A stretch of DNA of 64,000 bases, from assembly GCA_900557045.1 (NCBI GenBank), contig USQY01000002.1, positions 1 to 64,000 of the forward strand, read 5' to 3'. Both the position numbers and the translations under genes were made by a program. The notes below the pieces were generated by a model. That model searched no databases, was not told where the DNA came from, and was given only the letters and a program-made list of their open reading frames with translations. Origin of the DNA: an uncultured Clostridium sp. (GTDB lineage: Bacteria > Bacillota > Clostridia > TANB77 > CAG-508). Below are positions 56,698-64,000 of this stretch, in pieces (position 1 is the first letter of the stretch; each line of letters starts with the position of its first letter).

Positions 56698-57416
56698 ATG
56701 ATTATTTTGAGTAAAAAAAGATTAATTTTAATAACAAGCATGATATGTGTTTCATTAACAGTGTTCTTAGTAAATAGTTCTTTAACAGGAACACAAACAG
56801 TCGAAACTGTTAATCTCCCAGTCTCAAACAAAGTAATAGTTTTAGATGCACGGTCACGGAATCCCAGATGAGCGGTGCACAAAGTAGTAATGGAACAACA
56901 GAAGCAGAAACAAACCTAAAAATTGCATTAAAAGTTCAAACTCTGCTAGAACAAAGTGGAGCAACAGTAATATTAACAAGGTCTGATGAAAATGCAATCT
57001 ATGATGTAGATAGTAAAACTTTAAAACAGAAAAAAATTTCAGATATACATAATAGAGTAAAAATAGGTAATGAAAGTTCTGCAGATATATTTGTTTCAAT
57101 TCATTTAAATAAAATTCCACAACAACAATATTATGGATGGCAAACATTTTATAAAGAGGGAAATGAGCAAAGTATGAACTTAGCCAAAAGCATACAAAGT
57201 AATTTGAATGATTCAATACAAAAAGAAAATAAAAGAGTTGCAATGAAAATAGATAATATCTATATTGTTAAGCATGTAGAAATTCCTACTAGTATTGTAG
57301 AGTGTGGCTTCTTATCAAATCCAGAAGAAGAAAAACTTTTATTAGAGGATGATTATCAGAATAGATTAGCATGGGGAATTTATAATGGTATAATGGATTA
57401 TTTTTATGAAATGTAA
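56698..57416 (+). CDS. cwlD: CwlD-type N-acetylmuramoyl-L-alanine amidase, read through two +1 shifts at CGG
   Basis: An Amidase_3 zinc enzyme; CwlD removes peptide side chains so that muramic lactam can form in spore cortex. The zero frame from ATG 56698 gives a membrane/signal helix, then VIVLDA, CGG (56851-56853), and soon stops. The first +1 shift gives GHGIPDE and then meets a second in-frame CGG (56873-56875). The second +1 shift gives GAQSSNGTTEAETNLKIALK and runs to 57416. The product is 238 residues, the normal CwlD size, with zinc ligands in DAGHG, EAE and SIHLN restored. AGGGGTG precedes the ATG. Confidence 0.9.
56851..56854 (+). other. CGGT recoding site 1 in cwlD (codon 52)
   Basis: The zero frame reads GAT GCA CGG TCA. 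Reading GGT CAC GGA restores the zinc-binding DAGHG. Confidence 0.85.
56873..56876 (+). other. CGGT recoding site 2 in cwlD
   Basis: After the first shift the frame reads GAT GAG CGG TGC. Reading GGT GCA CAA restores the conserved D-E-G-A segment. It lies only 22 bases after site 1. Confidence 0.85.
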
Positions 57417-57460
57417 TTGTAAAATTAATAACAAAGGAAAATTTTTCTTGGAATGTTAAA

Positions 57461-57490
57461 TTTGCAATTGGAGATAATATGTGGTATAAT
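57461..57490 (+). promoter_or_regulatory. Promoter of the M23 peptidase gene
   Basis: TTGCAA at 57461-57466, an 18-base spacer and TATAAT at 57485-57490. Confidence 0.55.
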
Positions 57491-57521
57491 ATAAAAAGTT
57501 TGCTAAGGAAAACAAAGGAAG

Positions 57522-58505
57522 GTGACTTATATTTTAAAAAGAAAAATAATATATCATGCGAAAAAATCTTTTAAATGTATAAATTTATTTTTTCTATTAT
57601 TAATAGGTATAATAGCAATAATTTTAACTAAATATAAACCATCATATGCAGTAACAATATCAGGAGAAATTGTTGGATATGTGAAGGATAAAACCGATTT
57701 TCAAACAAGAATTAACAATGAAATTTTAGCACATACAGGAAATGTTGCATTTGTTACAATAAATCAATTTCCAGAATATAAACTAGAACTTGTAAGTAGA
57801 AAAGAGCAAACTAATGAAGATGAACTTATAAATTCATTAAAACAAAATGCAGAAATAACATATAAGTATTACGCAGTTACTTTTAATAATGAAACTATGG
57901 GTTATTTAAATACTTTAGAAGAAGCTGAACAGCTTGTTGCTGAAATTAAAGAAGAACATAATGAAAATTTTGATTCAAAAATTGGAATTAGTGAGTATTA
58001 TACAATTAATGTTGATGATGCACATAAAATTGAAGAAACTACAAATATGGTTTTAGCAAAACAGGAAATTGAATCATCAGTAGATAATTATATAGATAAA
58101 GAGAAAAGAACAGTTAATGGAATTTATTTAGCTACAACACCTATTTCAGGAATAATTACATCAAGATTTGGTAGTATAGAAAATGTACGTTCAGGTGCAC
58201 ATACAGGTCTAGATATTGCGGCACCAAATGGAACACCAATAATGGCTACAGCAGATGGTGTTGTTACACATGCTTCAATGATGGGAACATATGGTAATTT
58301 AGTTATAATATCACACGGAAATGGTATAGAAACATATTATGCCCACTGTAGTAAAATTCTAGTTAGTGTAGGTCAACAAGTTTCATCAGGAGAAAATATT
58401 GCTTTAGTAGGTTCTACTGGTAATTCCACAGGAAATCACTTACATTTAGAAATACGTATTAATGGAAAAGCAGTAAATCCACAAAAATATTTATATAGAA
58501 ATTAA
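57522..58505 (+). CDS. M23 family cell-wall endopeptidase
   Basis: A protein of about 327 residues with an N-terminal membrane helix or signal (about 20-42), a linker domain (about 45-195) and a C-terminal LytM domain. The zinc motifs HTGLDIAA (H-x3-D) and NHLHLEI (HxH) are intact, as is YAHCSKI. Enzymes of this kind cut peptide crosslinks. The domain layout resembles SpoIIQ/SpoIVFA-type or general M23 proteins. The start is uncertain: GTG 57522 overlaps the AAGGAAGGTG ribosome site, while an ATT codon at 57531 has proper spacing. Confidence 0.88.
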   Translation: MTYILKRKIIYHAKKSFKCINLFFLLLIGIIAIILTKYKPSYAVTISGEIVGYVKDKTDFQTRINNEILAHTGNVAFVTINQFPEYKLELVSRKEQTNEDELINSLKQNAEITYKYYAVTFNNETMGYLNTLEEAEQLVAEIKEEHNENFDSKIGISEYYTINVDDAHKIEETTNMVLAKQEIESSVDNYIDKEKRTVNGIYLATTPISGIITSRFGSIENVRSGAHTGLDIAAPNGTPIMATADGVVTHASMMGTYGNLVIISHGNGIETYYAHCSKILVSVGQQVSSGENIALVGSTGNSTGNHLHLEIRINGKAVNPQKYLYRN

Positions 58506-58539
58506 TAAAATATTTAATTAGCAAATATTAAAATGGAAA

Positions 58540-58660
58540 AATAATAAAATAGAAAAACAATAAAATAATCAAACAATAGAATAATCAAACATAGAATAAT
58601 AAAATAATCAAGCAATAGAATAATAAAACAATAAAATTATAGATTAGAAAAAGTAAAATT
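58540..58660. repeat. Low-complexity AATAATCAAACAATAG-type repeats
   Basis: At least five overlapping variants of AATAAAATAATCAAACAATAG lie between the M23 gene and its terminators. They are probably slippage-derived and non-coding. Confidence 0.6.
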
Positions 58661-58675
58661 GTAGAATAAAAAATG

Positions 58676-58707
58676 AAAAATCCAGCTAGATAAAGGCTGG
58701 ATTTTTT
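58676..58707 (+). terminator. Intrinsic terminator after the M23 peptidase gene
   Basis: AAAAATCCAGC pairs with GCTGGATTTTTT around a 9-base loop. Confidence 0.9.
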
Positions 58708-58728
58708 GAGGTTCTTGAACCTCTTTTT
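58708..58728 (+). terminator. Second, tandem terminator
   Basis: GAGGTT, CTTG loop and AACCTC, followed by TTTTT, directly after the first. Confidence 0.85.
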
Positions 58729-58943
58729 AACTGAAAATAAAAGGGGATGTTTTATTTTTCTTAAGTCAGCAACTGGAGTAATTGTTACTAACTTATATAT
58801 AATATATCAGTGAATTTTGTCCATTGTGTGAATTATTTGTGATTAATTAATAAAATTATATACATTGGTATATATACAATTTGCACTCTTTTATAAAATA
58901 AACATAATATATAACATATTAAATTATAGAAAGGGTGAACAAA
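58729..58943 (+). promoter_or_regulatory. Leader/promoter region of the murA-ftsA cluster
   Basis: A 215-base AT-rich region. TTGCAC at 58881 with ATAATA 17 bases on is a weak promoter candidate. I see no other structure. It ends with AAAGGGTG before murA. Confidence 0.4.
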
Positions 58944-60198
58944 ATGAAATCATACATAATAGAAGGTCGGAAAAAGATTACAAGGTGAAGTAAATATATC
59001 AGGTTCTAAAAATGCTTCACTACCAATAATTGCTTCTACAATATTGAATTCAGATATAAATAGATTATATAATGTACCTAAAATTCATGATACGCAAATA
59101 ACTTTAGAAATTTTGAAGATTTTGGGTTGCAAGATTAAGAAGAATAGTGGTAAAATAGAGATTAATTCAAGGTATATAAACAAAACAGAGATTCCAGAAA
59201 ATTTAATGAGGCAAATGAGATCAACAGTTATACTTGCAGGTGCATTATTAGGAAGGTTTAAAAAAGTTACATTTTCGTATCCAGGTGGATGTGAAATAGG
59301 CTCAAGGCCAATTGATTTACACTTATCTGCATTTAGAAAAATGGGCATACAAGTTGAAGAAACAGCTGGATTTATAAAGTGTAGTTGTGATAAAATAACA
59401 GCTGCAGATATTAACTTAGATTTTCCAAGTGTGGGAGCAACAGAAAATATAATATTGGCAGCAGTTCTTGCAGATGGGACAACAACAATAAATAATTCTG
59501 CTATGGAACCAGAAATAATAGATTTGGCAAATTGCCTAAATAAAATGGGCGCTAAAATAAAAGGCGCAGGTACTAATGTAATTAAAATAACAGGTGTAAC
59601 AAAATTAAAAGGAACAGGTTATAAAGTAATGCCAGATAGAATTGAAACAGGAACATTTTTATGTGCAGCAGCTATTACAGGGGGAAAAATTAAAGTTAAT
59701 AATATTATACCAGAACATGTTGTACCAGTAATACATAAATTGCAAGAGGCTGGATGTGAAATAGAAGTAGAAAAAAATTATATAATATTAGAAGCACCTA
59801 AAAAACTTAAAGCAATTGAAATAAAAACAATGCCATATCCTGGATTTCCGACAGATATGCAACAGATTTTTGGTGCGGTTCTATGTTTAGCAAAAGGAAC
59901 ATCTGTTATTATAGAAAATATTTTTGAAAATAGATTTAAATATATAAATGAATTGATAAGAATGGGTGCAAAAATTAAAATTGAAGGAAAAACAGCGGTA
60001 ATAACAGGGGTTAGGAAACTCTCAGGAACTACAGTTGAAGGTCATGATTTAAGAGGTGGAGCAGCTTTAATACTTGCAGGACTTGCAGCCAAAGGAAAAA
60101 CAAACGTGGAAAATATAGAGTATGTTTTAAGAGGATATGAAAATATAGATAGAAAATTAAATATGTTAGGTGCTAATATTAAAGAAGTAGGTGGTTAA
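58944..60198 (+). CDS. murA: UDP-GlcNAc 1-carboxyvinyltransferase MurA, read through a +1 shift at CGG
   Basis: The enzyme of the first committed step of peptidoglycan synthesis, adding enolpyruvate from PEP to UDP-GlcNAc. ATG 58944 gives MKSYIIEG, then CGG at 58968-58970 (codon 9), and the zero frame ends at TGA six codons later. Reading GGA from 58969 continues as GKRLQGEVNISGSKNASLPI and gives 417 residues, the standard size. The catalytic Cys116 is in GGCEIGSRPIDLH, the site blocked by fosfomycin. Later motifs GAVLCLAKG and DLRGGAALILAG are intact. AAAGGGTG precedes the ATG. ftsQ starts one base after its stop. Confidence 0.92.
58968..58971 (+). other. CGGA recoding site in murA (codon 9)
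   Basis: The zero frame reads GAA GGT CGG AAA AAG and ends at TGA. Reading GGA AAA AGA TTA restores the EGGKRLQGEV start of MurA. The shift comes after only eight codons. Confidence 0.85.
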
Positions 60199-60199
60199 A

Positions 60200-61309
60200 T
60201 TGGCTAAAAATGAAAGAAAGAGAACAATGGTGTATTCAAATGTAAGTAAAAAGGCAGATAAAAAATCTGCCTCTAAAAATAATGATATTATAAATTTAGA
60301 TAATGAAGTTGTAATAGGATTAACTTGTTTGCCAAAAGAAAAACAAGTAGTTAAAAAGAATACAAAAGGAAAAAAGAAAAAAAATAATAAACTTAAAGAA
60401 AAAGAAAAGGTAGATTATAATTTGTTATTTCGAGAAGATAATAAGAAAGATTATAATAAAAAAAATAAGATTAATAAACAAGAAGAAGGTTCTAAAAATT
60501 TGGAAAAACTTAATGGACAAGCTAAAAATAGTACAAAGACAATAACAATACAACAAAAAATAAAAATACAAAAAAGAAAAGCAATTAAGAAGATGGCAAC
60601 TTTTTTCTTATTGTTAATTTTATTAATTGGAGCATTTATATATTTTCTATTATCACCAATATTTAATGTAAAAACAATTGAAGTTATAAATAATAAATAT
60701 ATATCATCAGAACAAATAATAAATTTATCAAAAATAAATATAAATGAAAATATGTTTAAATTTTCTAAAAAAGAAGCAAAAAAAAGTATTATATCAAATG
60801 CGTATATAGAGAATGTAGATATAACTAGAAAAGTGTTTTCTAATAAAATACAAATAAATGTTAAAGAAAGAAATGCTACTTTAATGCTTGAATATGGTAA
60901 TTCATATGTATATATAAATAACCAAGGTTATATATTAGAAATTTCTCCAATAAAGTTAGATGCACCTATTTTAAAAGGATATGTAACACCTTTGGAACAA
61001 GTAAAACCAGGTAACAGGTTAAATAAGGATGATTTAGAAAGATTAAAAACAGTTTTAAATATAATAGAAACAGCTAATTCTCAAGAAATATCAAATTTAA
61101 TAACACAAATTGATATACAAAGCAAGAAAGATTATAAATTAATACTTGAAACAGAAGAAAAAGTTGTATATTTGGGAGATTGCTCAGATTTATCCACACA
61201 AATGTTATATGTAAAAGAGATGCTCGAAAGGGAAAAAGGCGTAGAAGGAGAATTTTTTGTAAATATGGATTTAAATACAAATAACCCCGTATTTAGAGAA
61301 AAAGTATAA
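60200..61309 (+). CDS. ftsQ: FtsQ/DivIB division protein
   Basis: A 369-residue protein with a long Lys-rich cytoplasmic part (1-130), a membrane helix (about 133-153) and an external POTRA domain (FNVKTIEVINNKYISSEQII). The beta domain follows with VNVKERNATLML-like strands (here INVKERNATLML) and YVYINNQGYILE. FtsQ/DivIB joins FtsL and DivIC to control septal PBPs. I choose TTG 60200, six bases after AGGTGG; a GTG at 60191 lies inside that site. Only one base separates it from murA, so translation is probably coupled. Confidence 0.9.
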   Translation: MAKNERKRTMVYSNVSKKADKKSASKNNDIINLDNEVVIGLTCLPKEKQVVKKNTKGKKKKNNKLKEKEKVDYNLLFREDNKKDYNKKNKINKQEEGSKNLEKLNGQAKNSTKTITIQQKIKIQKRKAIKKMATFFLLLILLIGAFIYFLLSPIFNVKTIEVINNKYISSEQIINLSKININENMFKFSKKEAKKSIISNAYIENVDITRKVFSNKIQINVKERNATLMLEYGNSYVYINNQGYILEISPIKLDAPILKGYVTPLEQVKPGNRLNKDDLERLKTVLNIIETANSQEISNLITQIDIQSKKDYKLILETEEKVVYLGDCSDLSTQMLYVKEMLEREKGVEGEFFVNMDLNTNNPVFREKV

Positions 61310-61380
61310 TTTAAGGTTATCTTGTGATAAATGCATTTACAAAGTAGTTATTATTAAAAATGAAGGGAGAAAATTAAGAT

Positions 61381-62106
61381 ATGAAAAGTTGGAAAATTGC
61401 TTTAACTTTGGGAGCAGTATGTTGTATATTAACCATATCAATTTGTATTCAATTAAAGACAGTTGATGATACTAATTCAACTGTATCACAAACTTTAACA
61501 AGTAATGATTTAAGAGACCAAGTTTTAAAATGGAAAGAAAAATATGATAAAGCTGTAATAGATTTAGCAAATTCTGAAGTGAAACTAGAAAGTATAAGGT
61601 TACAATCTACACAAAATGACGAAAATGCAATATACAAAGAAGAAGAAATAAAATTAGACAATATATTATTAGGACTCACAGAAGTTAAAGGTGATGGAAT
61701 AATAATAAATCTTAAAGACAATAATAATGTTTCTTTATCAAATATAGGACCTCTAGATGATATTGAATATTATTTAGTGCATGCAGGAGACCTAGTAGAA
61801 GTAGTAAATGATTTAAGAAATGCAGGTGCTGAGGCAATTTCTATAAATGGACAAAGGATAATTAATTCCACAGCTATATATTGTGCAGGTAATGTTATAA
61901 AAATTAATGGAGAAAAAATAAGTTCGCCAATAGAAATAAAGGCAATAGGATCACCAGAGTTATTATATGGATCTATTATGAGACCTGCAGGATACATTGA
62001 ATTATTAGAACAGACAGGTGTTATTGTAGATGTAAAAAAGAACACAAATATTATTATTAATAAATATGATGGAGTAATAAATTCACAGTATATAAAAAGT
62101 GAATAA
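61381..62106 (+). CDS. DUF881 family protein (first copy)
   Basis: A 241-residue protein with an N-terminal membrane helix (about 5-23), a coiled coil (about 40-85) and the DUF881 domain. Typical text is GDGIIINLKDN, LVEVVNDLRNAGAEAISING and the closing Gly/Val-rich strands. Its role is unknown, but the family is regularly found with sbp and ftsA/ftsZ in Bacillota, suggesting a part in division or envelope work. GAAGGGAG lies before the ATG. The next gene is a paralogue. Confidence 0.9.
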   Translation: MKSWKIALTLGAVCCILTISICIQLKTVDDTNSTVSQTLTSNDLRDQVLKWKEKYDKAVIDLANSEVKLESIRLQSTQNDENAIYKEEEIKLDNILLGLTEVKGDGIIINLKDNNNVSLSNIGPLDDIEYYLVHAGDLVEVVNDLRNAGAEAISINGQRIINSTAIYCAGNVIKINGEKISSPIEIKAIGSPELLYGSIMRPAGYIELLEQTGVIVDVKKNTNIIINKYDGVINSQYIKSE

Positions 62107-62130
62107 ATTTTCAAGAAATGAGGTATTTTA

Positions 62131-62829
62131 ATGGAAAAGGGAAAAGTTGTTATTTCAAGTGTAATTTTTATAATCACTGTAGTTCTAGTATCATTGATTT
62201 TTATACAATTCAGAACGGTTGAAGAAACTAATATAATGGGTATTGAAAGTATGAGGGAAGATGAATTAAGACAAGAAGTTTTAGATTGGAAAACTAAATA
62301 TAGTGAAATAGATGAAAAATTAAAATCTAATAATGAGAAAATAGAAGAATATACTAATATTATTCATAATAATCAAAAATCATCTCAATTATTAGATACA
62401 GAACTTAAAGAATATAATATGTTAGTTGGAAAAACAAATGTGACAGGTGATGGAGCTATAATAAAACTAACAGATACCGCTGAAATGTCATATACGGCAA
62501 GTAATTTAACATATTTAATAAATGAATTAAAATGTGCAGGGGCAGAAGCAATTTCTATAAATGGGCAAAGAATAATTAATATGACAGATATTGTTTCTAT
62601 AAACGGAAAATATATTTTGGTAAACGGGGAAAGAATTGTAAGTCCATATGAAATAAGAGTTATAGGTAATCAAGATAAATTGAATGAAACACTTAATTTT
62701 GAAAATGAAGGTTTTATTCCATATTACAAAAATAAAGGTTATACAATAGAAATGAATTCACAATCCAATATAAGTATACCCGCATATAATCAACAGATTA
62801 TATTAAAATATATAAAAGAGGAGGAATAG
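62131..62829 (+). CDS. DUF881 family protein (second copy)
   Basis: A 232-residue paralogue of the preceding protein with the same order: membrane helix (about 6-27), coiled coil (about 42-90) and DUF881 domain. The GAEAISINGQRIIN segment is identical in both copies, so they arose by duplication. It lacks the acidic 'LDDIEYYLVHAGD' part of the first copy. AATGAGG lies before the ATG. It ends 4 bases before sbp. Confidence 0.9.
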   Translation: MEKGKVVISSVIFIITVVLVSLIFIQFRTVEETNIMGIESMREDELRQEVLDWKTKYSEIDEKLKSNNEKIEEYTNIIHNNQKSSQLLDTELKEYNMLVGKTNVTGDGAIIKLTDTAEMSYTASNLTYLINELKCAGAEAISINGQRIINMTDIVSINGKYILVNGERIVSPYEIRVIGNQDKLNETLNFENEGFIPYYKNKGYTIEMNSQSNISIPAYNQQIILKYIKEEE

Positions 62830-62833
62830 TTAT

Positions 62834-63214
62834 ATGATATTTATAGCAATAATTTTAGGATGTATTATAGGTGTTATATTAGGTAATTTTGCACCAATAA
62901 TCTCATATACATATTCAGGATATTTAGCTATTGCAATAATAGCAGCATTAGATTCAGTTTTTGGTGGAGTGGTTTCTTCATTAAGTAAAAAATTTGATAT
63001 GGGTGTATTCCTTTCAGGCTTTTTCGGAAACGCAATTTTAGCAATTTTACTTACATACTTAGGACAAAGATTAAATGTAGATATATATTTAGCAGCAATA
63101 TTTGTTTTTGTAAGTAGAATGTTTAATAATTTAGGTATTATACGTAGATATTATTTAGAAAAGTTTAGGTCAAAAAACAGTGTAGAAGGCATGGAAAAAA
63201 CAAATAACAAATAG
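62834..63214 (+). CDS. sbp: Small basic protein Sbp (DUF1290)
   Basis: A 126-residue membrane protein with about four helices; the segment YSGYLAIAIIAALDSVFGG is the family signature. Sbp is encoded next to ftsA/ftsZ or DUF881 genes in many Bacillota and its function is unknown. AGAGGAGG overlaps the end of the upstream gene, so translation is coupled. Confidence 0.93.
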   Translation: MIFIAIILGCIIGVILGNFAPIISYTYSGYLAIAIIAALDSVFGGVVSSLSKKFDMGVFLSGFFGNAILAILLTYLGQRLNVDIYLAAIFVFVSRMFNNLGIIRRYYLEKFRSKNSVEGMEKTNNK

Positions 63215-63314
63215 TGAGAAATAAAAAAGTCTTATAAAAATAGAGAAAATAATACAAAATATAACATTATTACAAAACTATTACGAAAATATTACAAAAA
63301 TATAACAAATCCTA

Positions 63315-63343
63315 TTGACTTTTTTTAAGAAATATAATATTCT
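63315..63343 (+). promoter_or_regulatory. Promoter of ftsA
   Basis: TTGACT at 63315-63320, a 17-base spacer and TATTCT at 63338-63343. Direct repeats ATTACAAAA, ATTACGAAA and ATTACAAAA lie just upstream (63269-63300) and may bind a regulator. Confidence 0.6.
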
Positions 63344-63395
63344 TACTAGGAATTAAACTAGGAACAAAAACGCGTAAAAAATGGAGGAGTTAACT

Positions 63396-64000
63396 TTGGC
63401 TATAGGAGATGTAATTGTTGGAATCGATATAGGCACCTCAAAGGTAAGCCTTATCATTGGAGAAGTTAATAATTTTAATCAAGTAGAAATAATTTGTAGT
63501 ACAAATGAAGCTTGCAATGGAATAAAAAAAGGAAAAATAATTAATGAAAATGAAGTAGTGCAAGCAATAACAAAAGTTGTTGAAGATGCAGAAGTTGACA
63601 CGAACTTAAAAATAAATTCAGCATATTTAACAATTCATGGAAAATATGTAACAATTGTACAAAATAGTGTTATAAAAGAAGTTAAAGATAAATATTCAGG
63701 AATTACAACAAAAGATGTTTCATCAGCAATAATGCAAGCGAAAGATATAGATATCCCAGAAGGAATGAGCATAATAGATATAGTTGCAGAAAAATTTGTA
63801 TTAGATGATGGAAAAACGGTTGCAGACCCAATAGGAAACTTTGGTTCTAAATTTACATTAAAAGCACAAGTAGTTTTGGCAGATAAAGAATATATTAGAC
63901 AATTGGTTGGTATATTCAAAAAATGTAATTTAGAAATTGATGGATTAGTACCAATAACATTAGCAGAAAGAAATTTAGTTTTAGATACACATGAATTAAC
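63396..64000 (+). CDS. ftsA: Cell division protein FtsA (partial, runs off the window)
   Basis: The first 201 codons of the actin-like protein that tethers FtsZ to the membrane. It starts at TTG 63396 behind TGGAGGAG: MAIGDVIVGIDIGTSKVSLI, the phosphate-1 loop of the actin fold. It continues through the SHS2 region (AYLTIHGKYVTIV) and QAKDIDIPEGMSIIDIV to the window end. No in-frame CGG is seen in this part. The expected ftsZ would lie beyond the window. Confidence 0.92.
   Translation, partial: MAIGDVIVGIDIGTSKVSLIIGEVNNFNQVEIICSTNEACNGIKKGKIINENEVVQAITKVVEDAEVDTNLKINSAYLTIHGKYVTIVQNSVIKEVKDKYSGITTKDVSSAIMQAKDIDIPEGMSIIDIVAEKFVLDDGKTVADPIGNFGSKFTLKAQVVLADKEYIRQLVGIFKKCNLEIDGLVPITLAERNLVLDTHEL

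Noticed and set aside
58540..58660. Possible CRISPR-like array (regular AT-rich repeats)
   Set aside because: The units are overlapping and degenerate, with no unique spacers and no cas genes; the same applies to the units at 14873-15026.

Overview
The window is very AT-rich, uses ATG, TTG and GTG starts behind strong AGGAGG-type ribosome sites, and carries SpoIIE, SpoVD- and SpoVE-type proteins, a CwlD-type amidase, Sbp, two DUF881 proteins and DUF4321. Together these point to a low-GC, spore-forming (or ancestrally spore-forming) member of the Clostridia (Bacillota). The SpaA-type, thioester and BspA-type surface proteins suggest a host-associated, probably gut, lineage. I see no rRNA, tRNA, IS element, phage or CRISPR array.

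Layout. 1-3.2 kb: small membrane proteins (TM2, DUF2752, DUF4870-like), then rplI-dnaB. 3.4-6.6 kb: tilS and ftsH. 6.9-22 kb: a surface island with a 2649-residue BspA/beta-helix protein, a MucBP/SpaA protein and a 1449-residue thioester/SpaA protein, with a rubrerythrin gene between the last two. 22-28 kb: tex, a cohesin-like wall protein, two SipW-like signal peptidase genes, a ZIP transporter and DUF4321. 28-34 kb: radC-mreB-mreC-mreD-mrdA-minC (elongasome and division-site control). 34-41 kb: a hypothetical pair, spoIIE, a membrane-anchored protein, a GGDEF protein and an unassigned protein. 41-54 kb: a division and cell-wall cluster, mraZ-rsmH-ftsL, an antisense racemase/ATP-grasp pair, then spoVD-murE-mraY-spoVE-murG. 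54-64 kb: DUF6514-like, rsmA, sortase, cwlD, an M23 peptidase, and murA-ftsQ-DUF881-DUF881-sbp-ftsA, with ftsA running off the end.

The outstanding observation is a recoding rule. Six conserved genes (mreB, spoIIE, rsmH, spoVD, cwlD, murA) are each broken in the zero frame and continue in the +1 frame. Every break (seven in all, two in cwlD) falls exactly on an in-frame CGG codon, and the +1 codon is always GGA or GGT at a conserved glycine. By my reading of all coding frames, CGG occurs in frame nowhere else in the window: all the other CGG triplets in genes, several dozen, are out of frame. CGT, CGC, CGA, AGA and AGG are used normally for arginine, and no gene is broken without a CGG. So CGG seems not to mean arginine here. 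CGGA/CGGT appears to be read as glycine, by quadruplet decoding or an obligatory +1 shift at an unassigned codon. The pattern resembles the AGG and CCC frameshifts described for Perkinsus mitochondrial cox1, but in a bacterial genome and in essential genes. A consensus-sequence artefact is the main alternative and must be excluded with raw reads.

Further points of interest: a MraZ operator of four boxes at exact 10-base spacing; two full copies and one probable partial copy of a palindromic element; a group of GGGACG-type hairpins; long hairpins in the mreB-mreC and mraZ-rsmH gaps; an alanine-racemase/D-aspartate-ligase-like pair inside a cluster whose MurE looks meso-DAP specific; and shared xTG-type sorting motifs that may fit the local sortase.
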